Part shown: piece by piece, positions 8,907-17,300 of the stretch | How positions within the stretch are numbered: position 1 is the first letter of the stretch | Layout: the number at the start of each line of letters is the position of its first letter | Origin: Geodermatophilus saharensis | GTDB lineage: Bacteria; Actinomycetota; Actinomycetes; Mycobacteriales; Geodermatophilaceae | NCBI RefSeq assembly: GCF_900188205.1 | Contig: NZ_FZOH01000007.1 | Location: 180,709 to 244,708, forward strand | Reading direction: 5' to 3' | DNA: 64,000 nucleotides | The notes under the pieces: model-generated | What the model was told of the DNA's origin: nothing | The model's database searches: none | The model's input: only the letters and a program-made list of their open reading frames with translations | Program-made: the position numbers and the translations under genes

Positions 8907-10531
8907 TCGCCGGTGACGACGACCACCAGGCCGGGGTCGGCCACGCCGGGCACCTCGAAGAAGCGCTCCGCCGGGCCGCCGACCACGCCGGGGAAGGCCG
9001 CCATGAGCTGGACCGCCGACTGGCGCTGCTGCTCGTCACCGGCGCTGACGAAGACCGTGGTGACGGCGACGCCCGGTCCCTCGTACTGGCCGATGCCGTT
9101 GGACTCCCAGCCCTGGGCGCGGAAGGCGTCGGCGGCGTCGCCGGCCAGGCCGCTGACGTCGGTGGCGTTGAGCACGGTCACCGGGACGCGGACCGGCGTG
9201 CTCGGCGCCTGCGCGACCGGGGGCAGCGGTTCCACCGACAGCTCCGGGAGGGCGCCGCTGGGCGCGGCGACGCCGGCCGGTGCCGAGGTCCGGGTCGGCG
9301 TGCTGGTGGAGCCGGCCTCCTGCGTCGCCGAGGAGGTGAAGCTGTACACGCCGAGCACCACCAGCGCGACGACGACGACGGCGAGCAGCGCCGGCACGGT
9401 CCGGCCCCGGCGCGGCGGGGCGTCGTCCTCGGCGGTCGCCGCGGCCCGCAGCGCGGCGCGGGAGACACCGGCCCGGCGCGCGGCCTTGCGGCGCTCGGAC
9501 TCCATCGCCTGCCGCTCGGCCTCGCGCGCCTGCCGCTCGGCCCGCAGCGCGGCGCGGTTGCCGACGACGCCGGTGTCGCTCGAGAGCCCGGTGGGCGACC
9601 CGGTGGGCGGGCCGGTGTCCGGCTCCGGCGCACGGGTCCGCTCGCCCCGCCGGACACCGCGGTCGGGGATGGCCTCGGTCAGCGGTGCGGCGGCGCGCCC
9701 GTGGGTGATCTCGCGGTCGGGGATGGCCTCGGTCAGCGGGGCCGCCGCCCGTCCCCGGGCGATCTCGCGGTCGGGGATCGCCTCGGTGGCCGGGGCGGCT
9801 GGTGGGGCCGAGGACGCGGCGGCCTGCGGTGCGCGACCCGCGGCGGCCGGGCGGGCCGGCCGGTCCCACGGGTCCAGCGGCGCGGCGGCCGGCGCGGGGG
9901 TGTCGGGCTGGGGGGTCGGCACCGCCTGGAAGGGCGCGACCGTGGTGAGCGGGGCGGCCGGGCGGGCCGGTGCCGCGGGCGCCGCCGCGGCCTGCGGAGC
10001 GGGCGGGGACACCGACGGCGGCGCGGGCAGCCGCGCGGCGGTCGGCGGGACGAGGGGCGGGGCCGCGGGCCGCGCGGGTGCCGGCCGCTGCGGGACCGGC
10101 GCCGGGCGGGCGGCCCGCTCGACCGGCGCGGGAGCCTGGCGGGTGGCGCCGGCGGCCGGCGGGCGGACCCACGCGCCGGGGCGCGCGGACTCGGCGCGGC
10201 GTTCCGGCTGCGGGGCGGGGGCCGGCTGCGCGGCGCGGTCCGGCTCGCCGGTGCGAGCGGGGACCGCGGGCCGGCCCGGCCGGCCGGTCAGCGGGCGGCG
10301 GCGGTCGGTCTCGTCCCCCAGCAGTGCGTCGCGCCGGCGCTCGGCGCGGCTGCGCAGCGGCCCCGTCAGCGTCGGGGAGTCGCTCCAGTCGGTGTCGTCG
10401 AGCACGCCGGCAGCGTCCGCGCCGGGCTGCCCGGGAACGGGGTCCGTGCGCCGGCGTCCACCGGCCACCGGGGCGGACGGCCGGTCCGGTTGGTCACCAC
10501 CTGACGCCGCGTGCCTGCCCACGGTGACCAA
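8894..10531 (-). CDS. LytR C-terminal-domain (LytR_C) membrane protein
   Basis: Up to 545 residues. A long Pro/Ala/Arg-rich cytoplasmic region (1-380) precedes one transmembrane helix (TVPALLAVVVVALVVLGVYS). The extracellular LytR_C domain then begins at VPVTVLNATDVSGLAGDAA and includes the GVAVTTVF strand. LytR_C proteins are linked to cell-envelope integrity in actinobacteria; the M. tuberculosis relative next to a DUF3263 gene is Rv0431/VirR (from memory). The N-terminal part carries 18-residue tandem repeats. The start is uncertain: TTG at 10531 or GTG at 10522. It follows the DUF3263 gene by three bases. Confidence 0.85.
   Translation of the reverse strand: MVTVGRHAASGGDQPDRPSAPVAGGRRRTDPVPGQPGADAAGVLDDTDWSDSPTLTGPLRSRAERRRDALLGDETDRRRPLTGRPGRPAVPARTGEPDRAAQPAPAPQPERRAESARPGAWVRPPAAGATRQAPAPVERAARPAPVPQRPAPARPAAPPLVPPTAARLPAPPSVSPPAPQAAAAPAAPARPAAPLTTVAPFQAVPTPQPDTPAPAAAPLDPWDRPARPAAAGRAPQAAASSAPPAAPATEAIPDREIARGRAAAPLTEAIPDREITHGRAAAPLTEAIPDRGVRRGERTRAPEPDTGPPTGSPTGLSSDTGVVGNRAALRAERQAREAERQAMESERRKAARRAGVSRAALRAAATAEDDAPPRRGRTVPALLAVVVVALVVLGVYSFTSSATQEAGSTSTPTRTSAPAGVAAPSGALPELSVEPLPPVAQAPSTPVRVPVTVLNATDVSGLAGDAADAFRAQGWESNGIGQYEGPGVAVTTVFVSAGDEQQRQSAVQLMAAFPGVVGGPAERFFEVPGVADPGLVVVVTGEWRP
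9661..9790 (-). repeat. 54-bp tandem repeat inside the LytR_C gene
   Basis: Two full 54-bp units (9661-9714, 9715-9768) and a partial third encode an 18-residue repeat beginning TEAIPDREI. The units are nearly identical in DNA, which suggests recent tandem duplication in a disordered cytoplasmic linker. Confidence 0.85.
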
Positions 10532-10533
10532 AT

Positions 10534-10866
10534 CTAGATGGCCGACGGGTCCTTGCCCAGGAGGGACGGGGAACGCCGCTGGCGTCGGGCGCTGCGCAGG
10601 CGGCGCAACCGGCGGACCAGCAGGGGGTCGGCCTCCAGCGCGGCCGGGCGGTCGACCAGGGCGTTGAGCACCTGGTAGTAGCGAGTCGGGGGCAGGCCGA
10701 ACTGCTCGCGGATGGCCGTCTCCTTAGCGCCCGGGTGGCGCCACCACTGCCGCTCGAAGGCCAGCATCTCGTGCTCGCGCCGGGTCAGGCCCGCGGGCTG
10801 CGCGGGCTCGCTCCCGGACGCCGTGCCCCCCGGCGGGGAGACCGCGGGGACGGGGTCGGGGGTCAT
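10534..10866 (-). CDS. DUF3263 domain protein
   Basis: 110 residues. The conserved core runs from LTRREHEMLAFERQWW through KETAIREQFGLPPTRYYQ to a basic C-terminal helix (RRLRRLRSARRQRR). The pattern suggests a small helix-turn-helix-like DNA-binding protein, though the family has no assigned function. It immediately precedes the LytR_C gene, an arrangement also found in mycobacteria. The start is the ATG at 10864-10866. Confidence 0.92.
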   Translation of the reverse strand: MTPDPVPAVSPPGGTASGSEPAQPAGLTRREHEMLAFERQWWRHPGAKETAIREQFGLPPTRYYQVLNALVDRPAALEADPLLVRRLRRLRSARRQRRSPSLLGKDPSAI

Positions 10867-10950
10867 GGGAGGGTCCGTTCGATCGGGGGGAAGCCGTCAC
10901 CGACGACGGTATGCCCGCCGGCCGACGTTTTCAGCGTGTCGCGCCCGCCG

Positions 10951-11868
10951 TCAGGCCGCCGCCACCACCCGCTCGGCCGCGGCCCGGCGACCGGCCGCCC
11001 GGGCGGTGCGCAGGCTGTCGACGGTGAACACCGCGAGCGCGGCCCAGACGATCGCGAAGCCGACGAGGCGGGCGGGCGGCATCGGCTCGTGGAAGACGAA
11101 GACGCCGATCGCGAGCTGCATCAGCGGCGTCACGTACTGCAGCAGCCCGACCGTCGACAGCGGGATCCGGCGGGCGGCCGCGGCGAACAGCAGCAGCGGC
11201 ACCGCCGTCGCGACCCCCGAGGCCATGAGCAGCAGCAGGTGACCGGTCCCCTCCGAGCCCGCGGTGCCCCGCCCGGTGGCCTGCAGCACGCCCAGGAAGA
11301 CCAGCGCCGGCAGGAAGGCCACCGCCGTCTCGACGAACAGGCCGGGTGCGGCCTCGACGCGGACCAGCTTCTTGAGCAGCCCGTACCCGCCGAAGGTGGC
11401 GGCCAGGGAGAGCGCGATCCACGGGGGGCGGCCGTAGTCCCAGGTCAGGACGGCGACGGCGACGGCGGCCAGCGCCACCGCCGCCCACTGCAGCGGCCGC
11501 AACCGCTCGGCGAAGACGACGACGCCCAGCAGCACGCTGACCAGCGGGTTGATGAAGTAGCCGAGCGAGGTCTCGACGACGTGACCGGAGTTGACCCCGT
11601 AGACGAACACCAGCCAGTTGGCGGCGATGAGCACCGAGGCGCCGGCGAGGACGAGCATCGTGCGGCGGTCGGTGACCGCGGCCCGGACCAGCGCCCAGCG
11701 GCGCAGCGCGGTCAGCAGCAGGGCGATGAACAGCAGCGACCAGACCACCCGGTGGGCGACGATCTCGACGCCGCCGGCGGGCTCGAGCAGCGGGAAGTAC
11801 AGCGGGAAGCAGCCCCACAGCAGGTAGGCGGACAGACCCGCCGCCGTCCCCAGCCGCCGCTCGTCCAC
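10951..11868 (-). CDS. rarD: RarD-type EamA-family transporter
   Basis: About 305 residues with ten hydrophobic helices in two EamA repeats. The opening DERRLGTAAGLSAYLLWG and the FVYGVNSGHVVETSLGYFINPL segment are diagnostic of RarD (named chloramphenicol-sensitive protein). It is probably a drug/metabolite-superfamily carrier of unknown substrate. GTG 11868 is preferred over TTG 11877 because the family begins just before the ERRLG motif. A palindromic repeat separates it from the upstream CBS gene, so it is probably transcribed on its own. Confidence 0.9.
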   Translation of the reverse strand: MDERRLGTAAGLSAYLLWGCFPLYFPLLEPAGGVEIVAHRVVWSLLFIALLLTALRRWALVRAAVTDRRTMLVLAGASVLIAANWLVFVYGVNSGHVVETSLGYFINPLVSVLLGVVVFAERLRPLQWAAVALAAVAVAVLTWDYGRPPWIALSLAATFGGYGLLKKLVRVEAAPGLFVETAVAFLPALVFLGVLQATGRGTAGSEGTGHLLLLMASGVATAVPLLLFAAAARRIPLSTVGLLQYVTPLMQLAIGVFVFHEPMPPARLVGFAIVWAALAVFTVDSLRTARAAGRRAAAERVVAAA

Positions 11869-11889
11869 GAGCGGCAACCGTACCCGTGG

Positions 11890-11944
11890 CCCCCTTGCCC
11901 CCCACCGCGAGCCTGCGAGTGGTGGGGGGCAAGGGGGTCCTCCA
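11890..11944 (-). repeat. Palindromic intergenic repeat, copy a (terminator-like)
   Basis: Perfect 17-bp stem (11890-11906 with 11921-11937) and a 14-base loop holding the family core (minus strand ACTCGCAGGCTCGCGG). GGACC begins four bases after the TGA of the CBS gene. It is one of six related elements in the window and would end transcription of the CBS gene. Confidence 0.85.
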
Positions 11945-12376
11945 TCAGCCGGTCTGGATGTAGTCGACCAGGTGGGCGCGCTCCTCCTCGAGCTCGTCCA
12001 GGCGGGCCTTGACGACGTCCCCGATCGACACGATCCCCAGCAGCCGGCCGTCCTGGGTGACGGGGACGTGCCGTACCCGCAGGTCGGTCATCGTGCGGGC
12101 CAGGTCGTGCACCGAGGCGGTGGGCGGGCAGGTGTGGACGTCGGCCGTCATCAGCGCCGACACCGGGCCCTCGAGCACCGGCGGACCCGACGCGTGCAGC
12201 CCCCGGACGACGTCGCGCTCGGAGACGATGCCCTCGACGGTGCTCCCCGTCGAGGAGACGACCAGCGCGCCGATGCCGTGCTGGGCGAGCAACGTGAGCG
12301 CGTCCCGCACGCTGGCGGCGGGGTCCACGGTGACCACGTCGGGACCCTTGCGGCGGAGCAGCTGGGAGATCTGCAC
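11945..12376 (-). CDS. CBS-domain-pair protein
   Basis: 143 residues made of two CBS motifs (about 15-60 and 80-130), with the signatures GIVSERDVVRGL and LLGIVSIGDVVK. Such stand-alone pairs bind adenine nucleotides and act as energy sensors or IMP-dehydrogenase-like regulators. The partner here is unknown. The start is GTG 12374-12376, with AGGAGG six bases upstream; the longer open frame upstream is non-coding in character. It is divergent from the DUF5313 gene. Confidence 0.92.
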   Translation of the reverse strand: MQISQLLRRKGPDVVTVDPAASVRDALTLLAQHGIGALVVSSTGSTVEGIVSERDVVRGLHASGPPVLEGPVSALMTADVHTCPPTASVHDLARTMTDLRVRHVPVTQDGRLLGIVSIGDVVKARLDELEEERAHLVDYIQTG

Positions 12377-12484
12377 GGGAGCCTCCTCACCTGTCGGTGC
12401 GGCAGTCTCCACCCGGCCGGGACCGCGGGGCAACGCCCCCGGGCGTACGGGACGGAACCGTCCCCACGGGTGGACGGACGGGCC

Positions 12485-12490
12485 TACCGT
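12485..12490 (+). promoter_or_regulatory. -10 element TACCGT of a probable leaderless promoter (DUF5313 gene)
   Basis: TACCGT ends six bases before the GTG start codon at 12497, so the transcript would begin at the start codon. The identical hexamer and spacing occur before radA. Confidence 0.6.
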
Positions 12491-12496
12491 CGACGT

Positions 12497-12928
12497 GTGC
12501 GCACCACCCGGCACGACGCCCCCACGGCGGCGTCCCCCTCGGTCCTGCAGTGGCTCCGCTACGCCTTCGGCGGCGGTCTGCCGCGCGACCTGTCGGCCTG
12601 GGTGCTGTCGGACACCACCCGGCCCGGGTGGGTTCGCCGGCACGTGACCCGCTCGCTGGTTCAGCTCTCGCCGCTCGTCGTGATCTGCCTGGTCGCCGTC
12701 CCCATGGCGCTGGCCTACCGCCTGACCGCCGCCTTCGGCGGCCTGCTGGTCGGGCTGGTGTACTCGCTGGCCTTCATGGTGGAGACCACCGAGCACCGGG
12801 TGGCCAAGGCCGGCTACCCCGCCGGCACCGCCGCCCGGCTGCGCGAGGAGCGTGCCGAGCGCCGCCGCAGCGCGCGGGTCGAGGAGCGCTTCCCCTACCG
12901 GGTCGGCGGGTCGGGCAGCTTCGACTGA
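12497..12928 (+). CDS. DUF5313-like membrane protein
   Basis: 143 residues. A conserved N-terminal block (LQWLRYAFGGGLPRDLSAWVLSDTT) precedes two adjacent transmembrane helices (about 58-95) and an Arg/Glu-rich cytoplasmic tail. This matches the actinobacterial DUF5313 family of unknown function. It lacks an obvious Shine-Dalgarno, and a -10 six bases upstream suggests a leaderless mRNA. The last base of its TGA overlaps the 3' end of the convergent tRNA gene. Confidence 0.85.
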   Translation: MRTTRHDAPTAASPSVLQWLRYAFGGGLPRDLSAWVLSDTTRPGWVRRHVTRSLVQLSPLVVICLVAVPMALAYRLTAAFGGLLVGLVYSLAFMVETTEHRVAKAGYPAGTAARLREERAERRRSARVEERFPYRVGGSGSFD

Positions 12929-13000
12929 GCCGACGGGGGGACTCGAACCCCCAACCGCCCGATTACAAGTCGGGTGCGCTACCAGTTGCGCCACGCCGGC
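12928..13000 (-). tRNA. tRNA-Thr (anticodon TGT)
   Basis: The minus strand folds as a 73-base cloverleaf. The acceptor is GCCGGCG/CGTCGGC with one G-U pair, the D-arm contains CTGGTAGC, and the anticodon stem is CCCGA/TCGGG with loop CTTGTAA. The T-arm is GGGGG-TTCGAGT-CCCCC. Anticodon TGT reads ACA. No CCA is encoded. The discriminator base coincides with the last base of the convergent DUF5313 stop codon. Confidence 0.96.
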
Positions 13001-13207
13001 GAGACCCGGGAACGAGTCCCGGGACAAGGATAGGGACACCGCACGGGACGACTCCGCCGTGTCGGGTGCCGTGGTCCGTCCGCCGCCGGCGCGGACTGGA
13101 CCACCTGTCCGTCCACACCGCCGCGGTAGGTCACCGGTCTGCGGGCGCCAGGGCGGGCAGCGTGAAGCGGCCGTCAACGGGCACGACCTCCGTGAGCGAG
13201 CCGGGAG

Positions 13208-14629
13208 TCAGCGATAGCAGTACGAATCGCTGGACGCGTCGCCGCCCTGCAGCCGTACCTGGTGCGGCCGCAGGCCGCGCCAGTCCTCGCCGTGCGGGAA
13301 GAACCGCTCGTCGAGGGTCATCCCGCCGGCCTGGGGGTCGGTGTCCATCTTGGCCATCCAGGAGCCGGTGCCGGCCGGGAAGAACTGGTCGTCCCAGGCC
13401 CCGTACAGCGAGTTGGTGACGTAGATCCGCCTGCCGTCGCGGCTGACCTCGACCATCTGCGGGCCACCGGCCAGCGGCTCGCCCGGGGCCGCCGGGTGCG
13501 CGGTCCGCCGGACGATGCCACCGAGGTGGACCGAGCCCACCTCCCGTGGCGCCGCCGGGTCGGTGACGTCGTACTGCTTGAGCTCGCCGATGCCCCAGCA
13601 GGACACGTACAGCATCCGGTCGTCGACCGACAGGTCGATGTCGGTGACCAGCGGCGGCACCGCCGAGAACGGCTTGAGCGCCGGCGGCAGGTCGTCCGGG
13701 TCGGCGGGCTGGGCGGGGATCGTGATGACCTGCTCGGCCTTCCACTCCTCGCCGTCGCGGAACCAGCGCCACACCGACGCCGACAGGTCCGCGGTGGAGA
13801 CGACGACCCCGACGAAGCCCCAGGTCTCGTCCGGGTCGTGGGAGGGCCGCAGCTCGAGCACCATCTGGTGCTCCGCGCCGAGGTCGACCGTCTGCCGGTG
13901 CCGGCCCTCGGCGAGGTCCCAGAAGTGCAGTGCGTGGCCGTACTCCCCGCCGAGGAGCAGCTCCGGGACCAGCCCGTCCTCCACCATCGCCGGGGTCCCC
14001 CACTCGCTGGAGACCAGCGTGTTCTGGTTGAGGTGCCACCAGGCGTCGTAGGCCAGGTACTGCGGGCCGCGGTCGGTCTCCCAGGCCCGCAGGACGTCGA
14101 AGGTGCTGTGGTCCAGCAGCGCGATCCCACCGGGGCCGCCGTCCCCCTCGCCGCTGCCCAAGCAGGTGAGGAAGACGCCGTCCGGGCCGCAGTGCAGCGT
14201 GTGCGGCCGTGAGTAGCCGGCCTTCCCGGCCAACTCCTCCGCCGCGATGGTCTTGTGCAGCCGCGGCGAACGCGGGTCGGGGTGGGTGTCGTAGACGTGC
14301 ACGTTCGAGCTGCGCAGGCCGGGCAGCAGCAGGTAACGGCGCTGCAGGCCGTCGTGGCCCATGTCGTGGCCCTCGTGCTGGAGCGCGCTGGAGCAGGCGT
14401 TCCAGCCGAAGTGGTGCAGCTCGTCGCCGACCGTGGGCAGCTCCGCCCAGCCGACCAGTCGTCCGTAGGTGGCGGAGTCCGGGTCGGTGTCGACGACGGT
14501 GAGCGCATCCGGTCGCTGTCTGGCGCGGTCGAAGGCGACCACGTAGGCCAACTGCTCGGTCGGCGCGGCGATCGCGTCGGCGGCGCTGCGGTAGAAGGTG
14601 GGATCCGTCCGGTGCGTCGACTCGCTCAT
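13208..14629 (-). CDS. Selenium-binding protein family / methanethiol oxidase (SBP56)
   Basis: 473 residues, the usual size for SBP56 beta-propeller proteins. Diagnostic segments are HHFGWNACSS, RSSNVHVYDT, SRPHTLHCGPDG, EWGTP and the terminal ERFFPHGEDWRGLRPHQVRLQGGDASSDSYC region. Characterised bacterial members oxidise methanethiol to formaldehyde, sulfide and peroxide, using copper; copper-ligand histidines are plausible in HHFGW and PHTLHC. The ATG (14627-14629) overlaps the TGA of the upstream acetyltransferase by four bases, so the two form an operon. Confidence 0.92.
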   Translation of the reverse strand: MSESTHRTDPTFYRSAADAIAAPTEQLAYVVAFDRARQRPDALTVVDTDPDSATYGRLVGWAELPTVGDELHHFGWNACSSALQHEGHDMGHDGLQRRYLLLPGLRSSNVHVYDTHPDPRSPRLHKTIAAEELAGKAGYSRPHTLHCGPDGVFLTCLGSGEGDGGPGGIALLDHSTFDVLRAWETDRGPQYLAYDAWWHLNQNTLVSSEWGTPAMVEDGLVPELLLGGEYGHALHFWDLAEGRHRQTVDLGAEHQMVLELRPSHDPDETWGFVGVVVSTADLSASVWRWFRDGEEWKAEQVITIPAQPADPDDLPPALKPFSAVPPLVTDIDLSVDDRMLYVSCWGIGELKQYDVTDPAAPREVGSVHLGGIVRRTAHPAAPGEPLAGGPQMVEVSRDGRRIYVTNSLYGAWDDQFFPAGTGSWMAKMDTDPQAGGMTLDERFFPHGEDWRGLRPHQVRLQGGDASSDSYCYR

Positions 14630-15219
14630 CGTCGGCCGCCTCTGGCTCGCTCGTCCTCCGGGGCAAGTCTGCGACGCTCGCGACCGACTGTCCACGGGCC
14701 ACGGCCCGCTCGGCCGCCCGAGGACGGCGACGCGCCCTGACGGACTGCCCCCGCCCACGGGTTGCCCGGCCGCCAGACGTGGCGGACGTCGGGCTCGCGC
14801 TCCTCGTTGTCCGAGCCGTCGGTCTCCTCGACGGCGCGGAACCCGTGCCGCTCGTAGAACCGCCGCGCGGGCGCGTTGACCTGGAACGTCCACAGCTGCA
14901 GGCCCGCGGGCTGCCGCCGCTTGGCCAGCTCGACGAACCGGTCACCGATCCCCCGCCCGCGCCAGGCGGGGTCGAGGTACAGCTGGTCGAGCCAGCCGTC
15001 GGAGAGCGCGAGGAGGCCGACGACGGCACCGCCGGCCTCGGCCACCCACGTGTCGTGCCGCGGCACCAGCACGTCGCGGACCCAGCCGCGGACCTCGTCG
15101 TCGGTGTGCGCGCGCCGCACCGTCGGCAGGGCGGCGGAGAAGGAGCGCGACCACACCCCGGCGATCGCCGCGGCGTCCGGGGGGACGGCGGGGCGCAGGA
15201 CGACGGGATCGGCGGGCAC
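14626..15219 (-). CDS. GNAT-family N-acetyltransferase
   Basis: 197 residues. The acetyl-CoA loop RGRGIGDRFV (motif A) and the C-terminal NAPARRFYERHGF motif identify a GNAT enzyme. About 40 extra residues at the C-terminus are Arg/Gly-rich and probably disordered. Acceptor substrate unknown. The GTG at 15217-15219 is used because the GNAT fold starts directly after it. Translationally coupled to the SBP56 gene downstream. Confidence 0.88.
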   Translation of the reverse strand: MPADPVVLRPAVPPDAAAIAGVWSRSFSAALPTVRRAHTDDEVRGWVRDVLVPRHDTWVAEAGGAVVGLLALSDGWLDQLYLDPAWRGRGIGDRFVELAKRRQPAGLQLWTFQVNAPARRFYERHGFRAVEETDGSDNEEREPDVRHVWRPGNPWAGAVRQGASPSSGGRAGRGPWTVGRERRRLAPEDERARGGRR

Positions 15220-15301
15220 GGCGCACGAGGGTGCCAGGGCGGCGCGCAGGACTCGACCGGGTTGGGCTCCAGCCGCACCCCTCCCGGCCGATCCTGACGG
15301 T

Positions 15302-15583
15302 GTGGCACCGACCGACGACGAGGCCGCCCTCCTGCCGCTGGACCGCTCCCAGCTCGACGCGCTGCGGGAGCACGTCGAGGCGCTGCTCGGGGACGGGGGC
15401 TGCGACCAGACCCGCCGCGCCACCGACGCCTGGGCCGCGAGCCACGGCGTCGCCCTCGACCGGCTGCACGAAGGCCTCGAGGAGTTCGGCGGGTTCTGCG
15501 ACTGCGAGGTCGTGATGAACGTCGACCCGGCCGTCGTCTTCCCCGTCGCCGGTCAGGCCGCGGAGGGCCCCTCGCTCAGGTAG
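15302..15583 (+). CDS. DUF2695 domain protein
   Basis: 93 residues. The C-terminal half carries the family motif LEEFGGFCDCEVVMNV with two closely spaced cysteines. Function unknown. Its 3' end overlaps the convergent membrane-protein gene by 31 bases. The start is the GTG at 15302. Confidence 0.85.
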   Translation: MAPTDDEAALLPLDRSQLDALREHVEALLGDGGCDQTRRATDAWAASHGVALDRLHEGLEEFGGFCDCEVVMNVDPAVVFPVAGQAAEGPSLR

Positions 15584-16278
15584 CCGGCCGGGTCGGTGCG
15601 CGGCGAGGCCTCGGCCAGCCAGCGGGCGAACCCGGCGGGGTCGCGGCGCTCGAGCTCGTCGAGGGTCTCCTGGCGGCGCCGCACGATCGACTGCCGCGCC
15701 GCCGGGTGCAGCTGCCCGGCCAGCGCCGTCGTCGTGCTCAGCCACTCCCGGCCCAGCGCCGCGGTCGACAGCGTCGCCACCGGCGGCAGGTAGGTGACCG
15801 TGCCGACGGTCTCCCCCGGCCGGGCACCGGTCAGCGGCGAGGGGGCCGCGGCGGGCGGCGCCCCGCCCGCGGCCCGGGCGGCGGGCGGGCTCGCGTCGCG
15901 CCGCGGCGGGCGCCCGGTGCGCAGCAGCCACAGCCCGAGCCCACCGACGGTGAGCACGGCGCCGGCGAGCACGGTGAGCACCGGTCCGCCCACCGCCGCC
16001 GTCCCGGACAGGAACAGCAGCACCCCGATGGTGGCCGCGCCGACGCGCCAGGCCGCCTCGAGCGGAGAGCGGCGGTCGAGGATCCCGAGGTCGGCGCGCG
16101 GGTCGACCGCGGACTCGCGGGCCACCCCGGCGGCCAGGCAGGCGGTGACGACGGAGGCCAGCCCCACGGCGAGCAGCCCGGGGGGTCGCAGCGCCAGCCC
16201 GCCGACGACGGCCACCGCCGCCGCGGTGAGGGCGGCCAGCCCCAGGAGCAGCCGGGCGGGGACTCCGCGGTCGGACAC
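15553..16278 (-). CDS. Hypothetical membrane protein
   Basis: 241 residues. Four hydrophobic segments lie in two pairs (about 10-55 and 80-125). A Pro/Ala-rich linker and a soluble C-terminal region follow, containing REWLSTTTALAGQLHPAARQSIVRRRQETLDELERRDP and ending near SEGPSAA. The family was not recognised. GTG 16278 is the likely start because the first helix follows it. Overlaps the DUF2695 gene tail to tail. Confidence 0.75.
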   Translation of the reverse strand: MSDRGVPARLLLGLAALTAAAVAVVGGLALRPPGLLAVGLASVVTACLAAGVARESAVDPRADLGILDRRSPLEAAWRVGAATIGVLLFLSGTAAVGGPVLTVLAGAVLTVGGLGLWLLRTGRPPRRDASPPAARAAGGAPPAAAPSPLTGARPGETVGTVTYLPPVATLSTAALGREWLSTTTALAGQLHPAARQSIVRRRQETLDELERRDPAGFARWLAEASPRTDPAGYLSEGPSAA

Positions 16279-16418
16279 GAGCAGCCTCCAGGGACGCAGG
16301 CCGGGCAGAGGTCCCCACCCGCTCCGCGAGGACCGGCCGGGACCCCCCTCTACCCAGCGACGGTCCGGGCGCACACCGTGCACGGCGTGTCGCGGCGCGC
16401 CCGGCAGGATCGCCGCCC

Positions 16419-17195
16419 GTGGGGACCTCCGTCGTCGAGCTCGGCCCGCGCCTGGTCGTCGTCCTGGTGCTCCTCACCGGGCTGGCGGCGGCCGGCGGGC
16501 GGCTGTCGGGGCTGGGTCAGGAGCGGCCGGTGGTGGTCGCCGCGCTGCGCGCCACGGTCCAGCTGGCGGCGGTGTCGGCGGTGGTGCTGCTGGTGGTGGG
16601 TTCGCTGTGGCTGTCGGCGGCGTTCGTCGCGCTCATGGTCACCGTCGCGGCGGGGACCGCGGCCGGGCGGGTCACCGGCCTGCCGCTGCGCGCTCCCGGG
16701 ACGGCCCGGCGGACGGCCACGGCGGCGCTCGCGGTGGCCGGCGGCGCGCTGCCGGTGGTCGCGCTGGTGCTGGCCGGCGGGACGGTGCCGCTGCGCGGCG
16801 AGGCGGTCGTCCCGGTCGCCGGGATCCTCGTCGGCGGTGCGATGACGGCGACGTCGCTGGCCGGACGGCGGCTGCGCGAGGAGCTCACCACCCGCCGCGG
16901 CGAGGTCGAGGCCGCGCTCGCCCTGGGCCTGCTGCCGCGCGACGCCGTCCTGGAGGTGGGCCGCCACGCGGCCGCCACCGCGCTCCTCCCGCCGCTGGAC
17001 CAGACCCGGACCGTGGGGCTGGTCACCCTGCCCGGCGCCTACGTCGGCGTCCTGCTCGGCGGCGGCAGCCCGCTGGCCGCCGGCGCCACGCAGCTGCTCG
17101 TCCTGGTCGGCCTGCTGGCCGTGCAGGTGGCCGCGATCTGGATCGTGACCGAGCTGGTCGCCCGCGGCCGGCTGCTGCCCGGCCTCCCCCGCTGA
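16419..17195 (+). CDS. fetB: FetB-family (UPF0014) ABC transporter permease
   Basis: 258 residues with about seven helices. The conserved segments RATVQLAAVSAVVLLVVG, VAGILVGGAMTATSL and LPGAYVGVLLGGGSPL define the FetB/UPF0014 family, linked in E. coli to iron export with the ATPase FetA. No ATPase gene adjoins it, so the partner must be encoded elsewhere or the protein acts differently. The start is the GTG at 16419. Confidence 0.88.
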   Translation: MGTSVVELGPRLVVVLVLLTGLAAAGGRLSGLGQERPVVVAALRATVQLAAVSAVVLLVVGSLWLSAAFVALMVTVAAGTAAGRVTGLPLRAPGTARRTATAALAVAGGALPVVALVLAGGTVPLRGEAVVPVAGILVGGAMTATSLAGRRLREELTTRRGEVEAALALGLLPRDAVLEVGRHAAATALLPPLDQTRTVGLVTLPGAYVGVLLGGGSPLAAGATQLLVLVGLLAVQVAAIWIVTELVARGRLLPGLPR

Positions 17196-17300
17196 CCGCG
17201 CCCAGACACCTCACAGCCGACCCGCAGCGCCCGGTCAGACGCCCGGCCGACAGTCGGTCCCGAGGCGGCGGAGCGCCGCCACGCGAGGAGGACCACCACC

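Noticed and set aside
6165-10667. 1500-codon open frame on the plus strand
   Set aside because: Antisense shadow of the hydrolase-ATPase and LytR_C genes. Its translation is Gly/Arg/Ala-rich low complexity without motifs, as expected from third-position GC bias.
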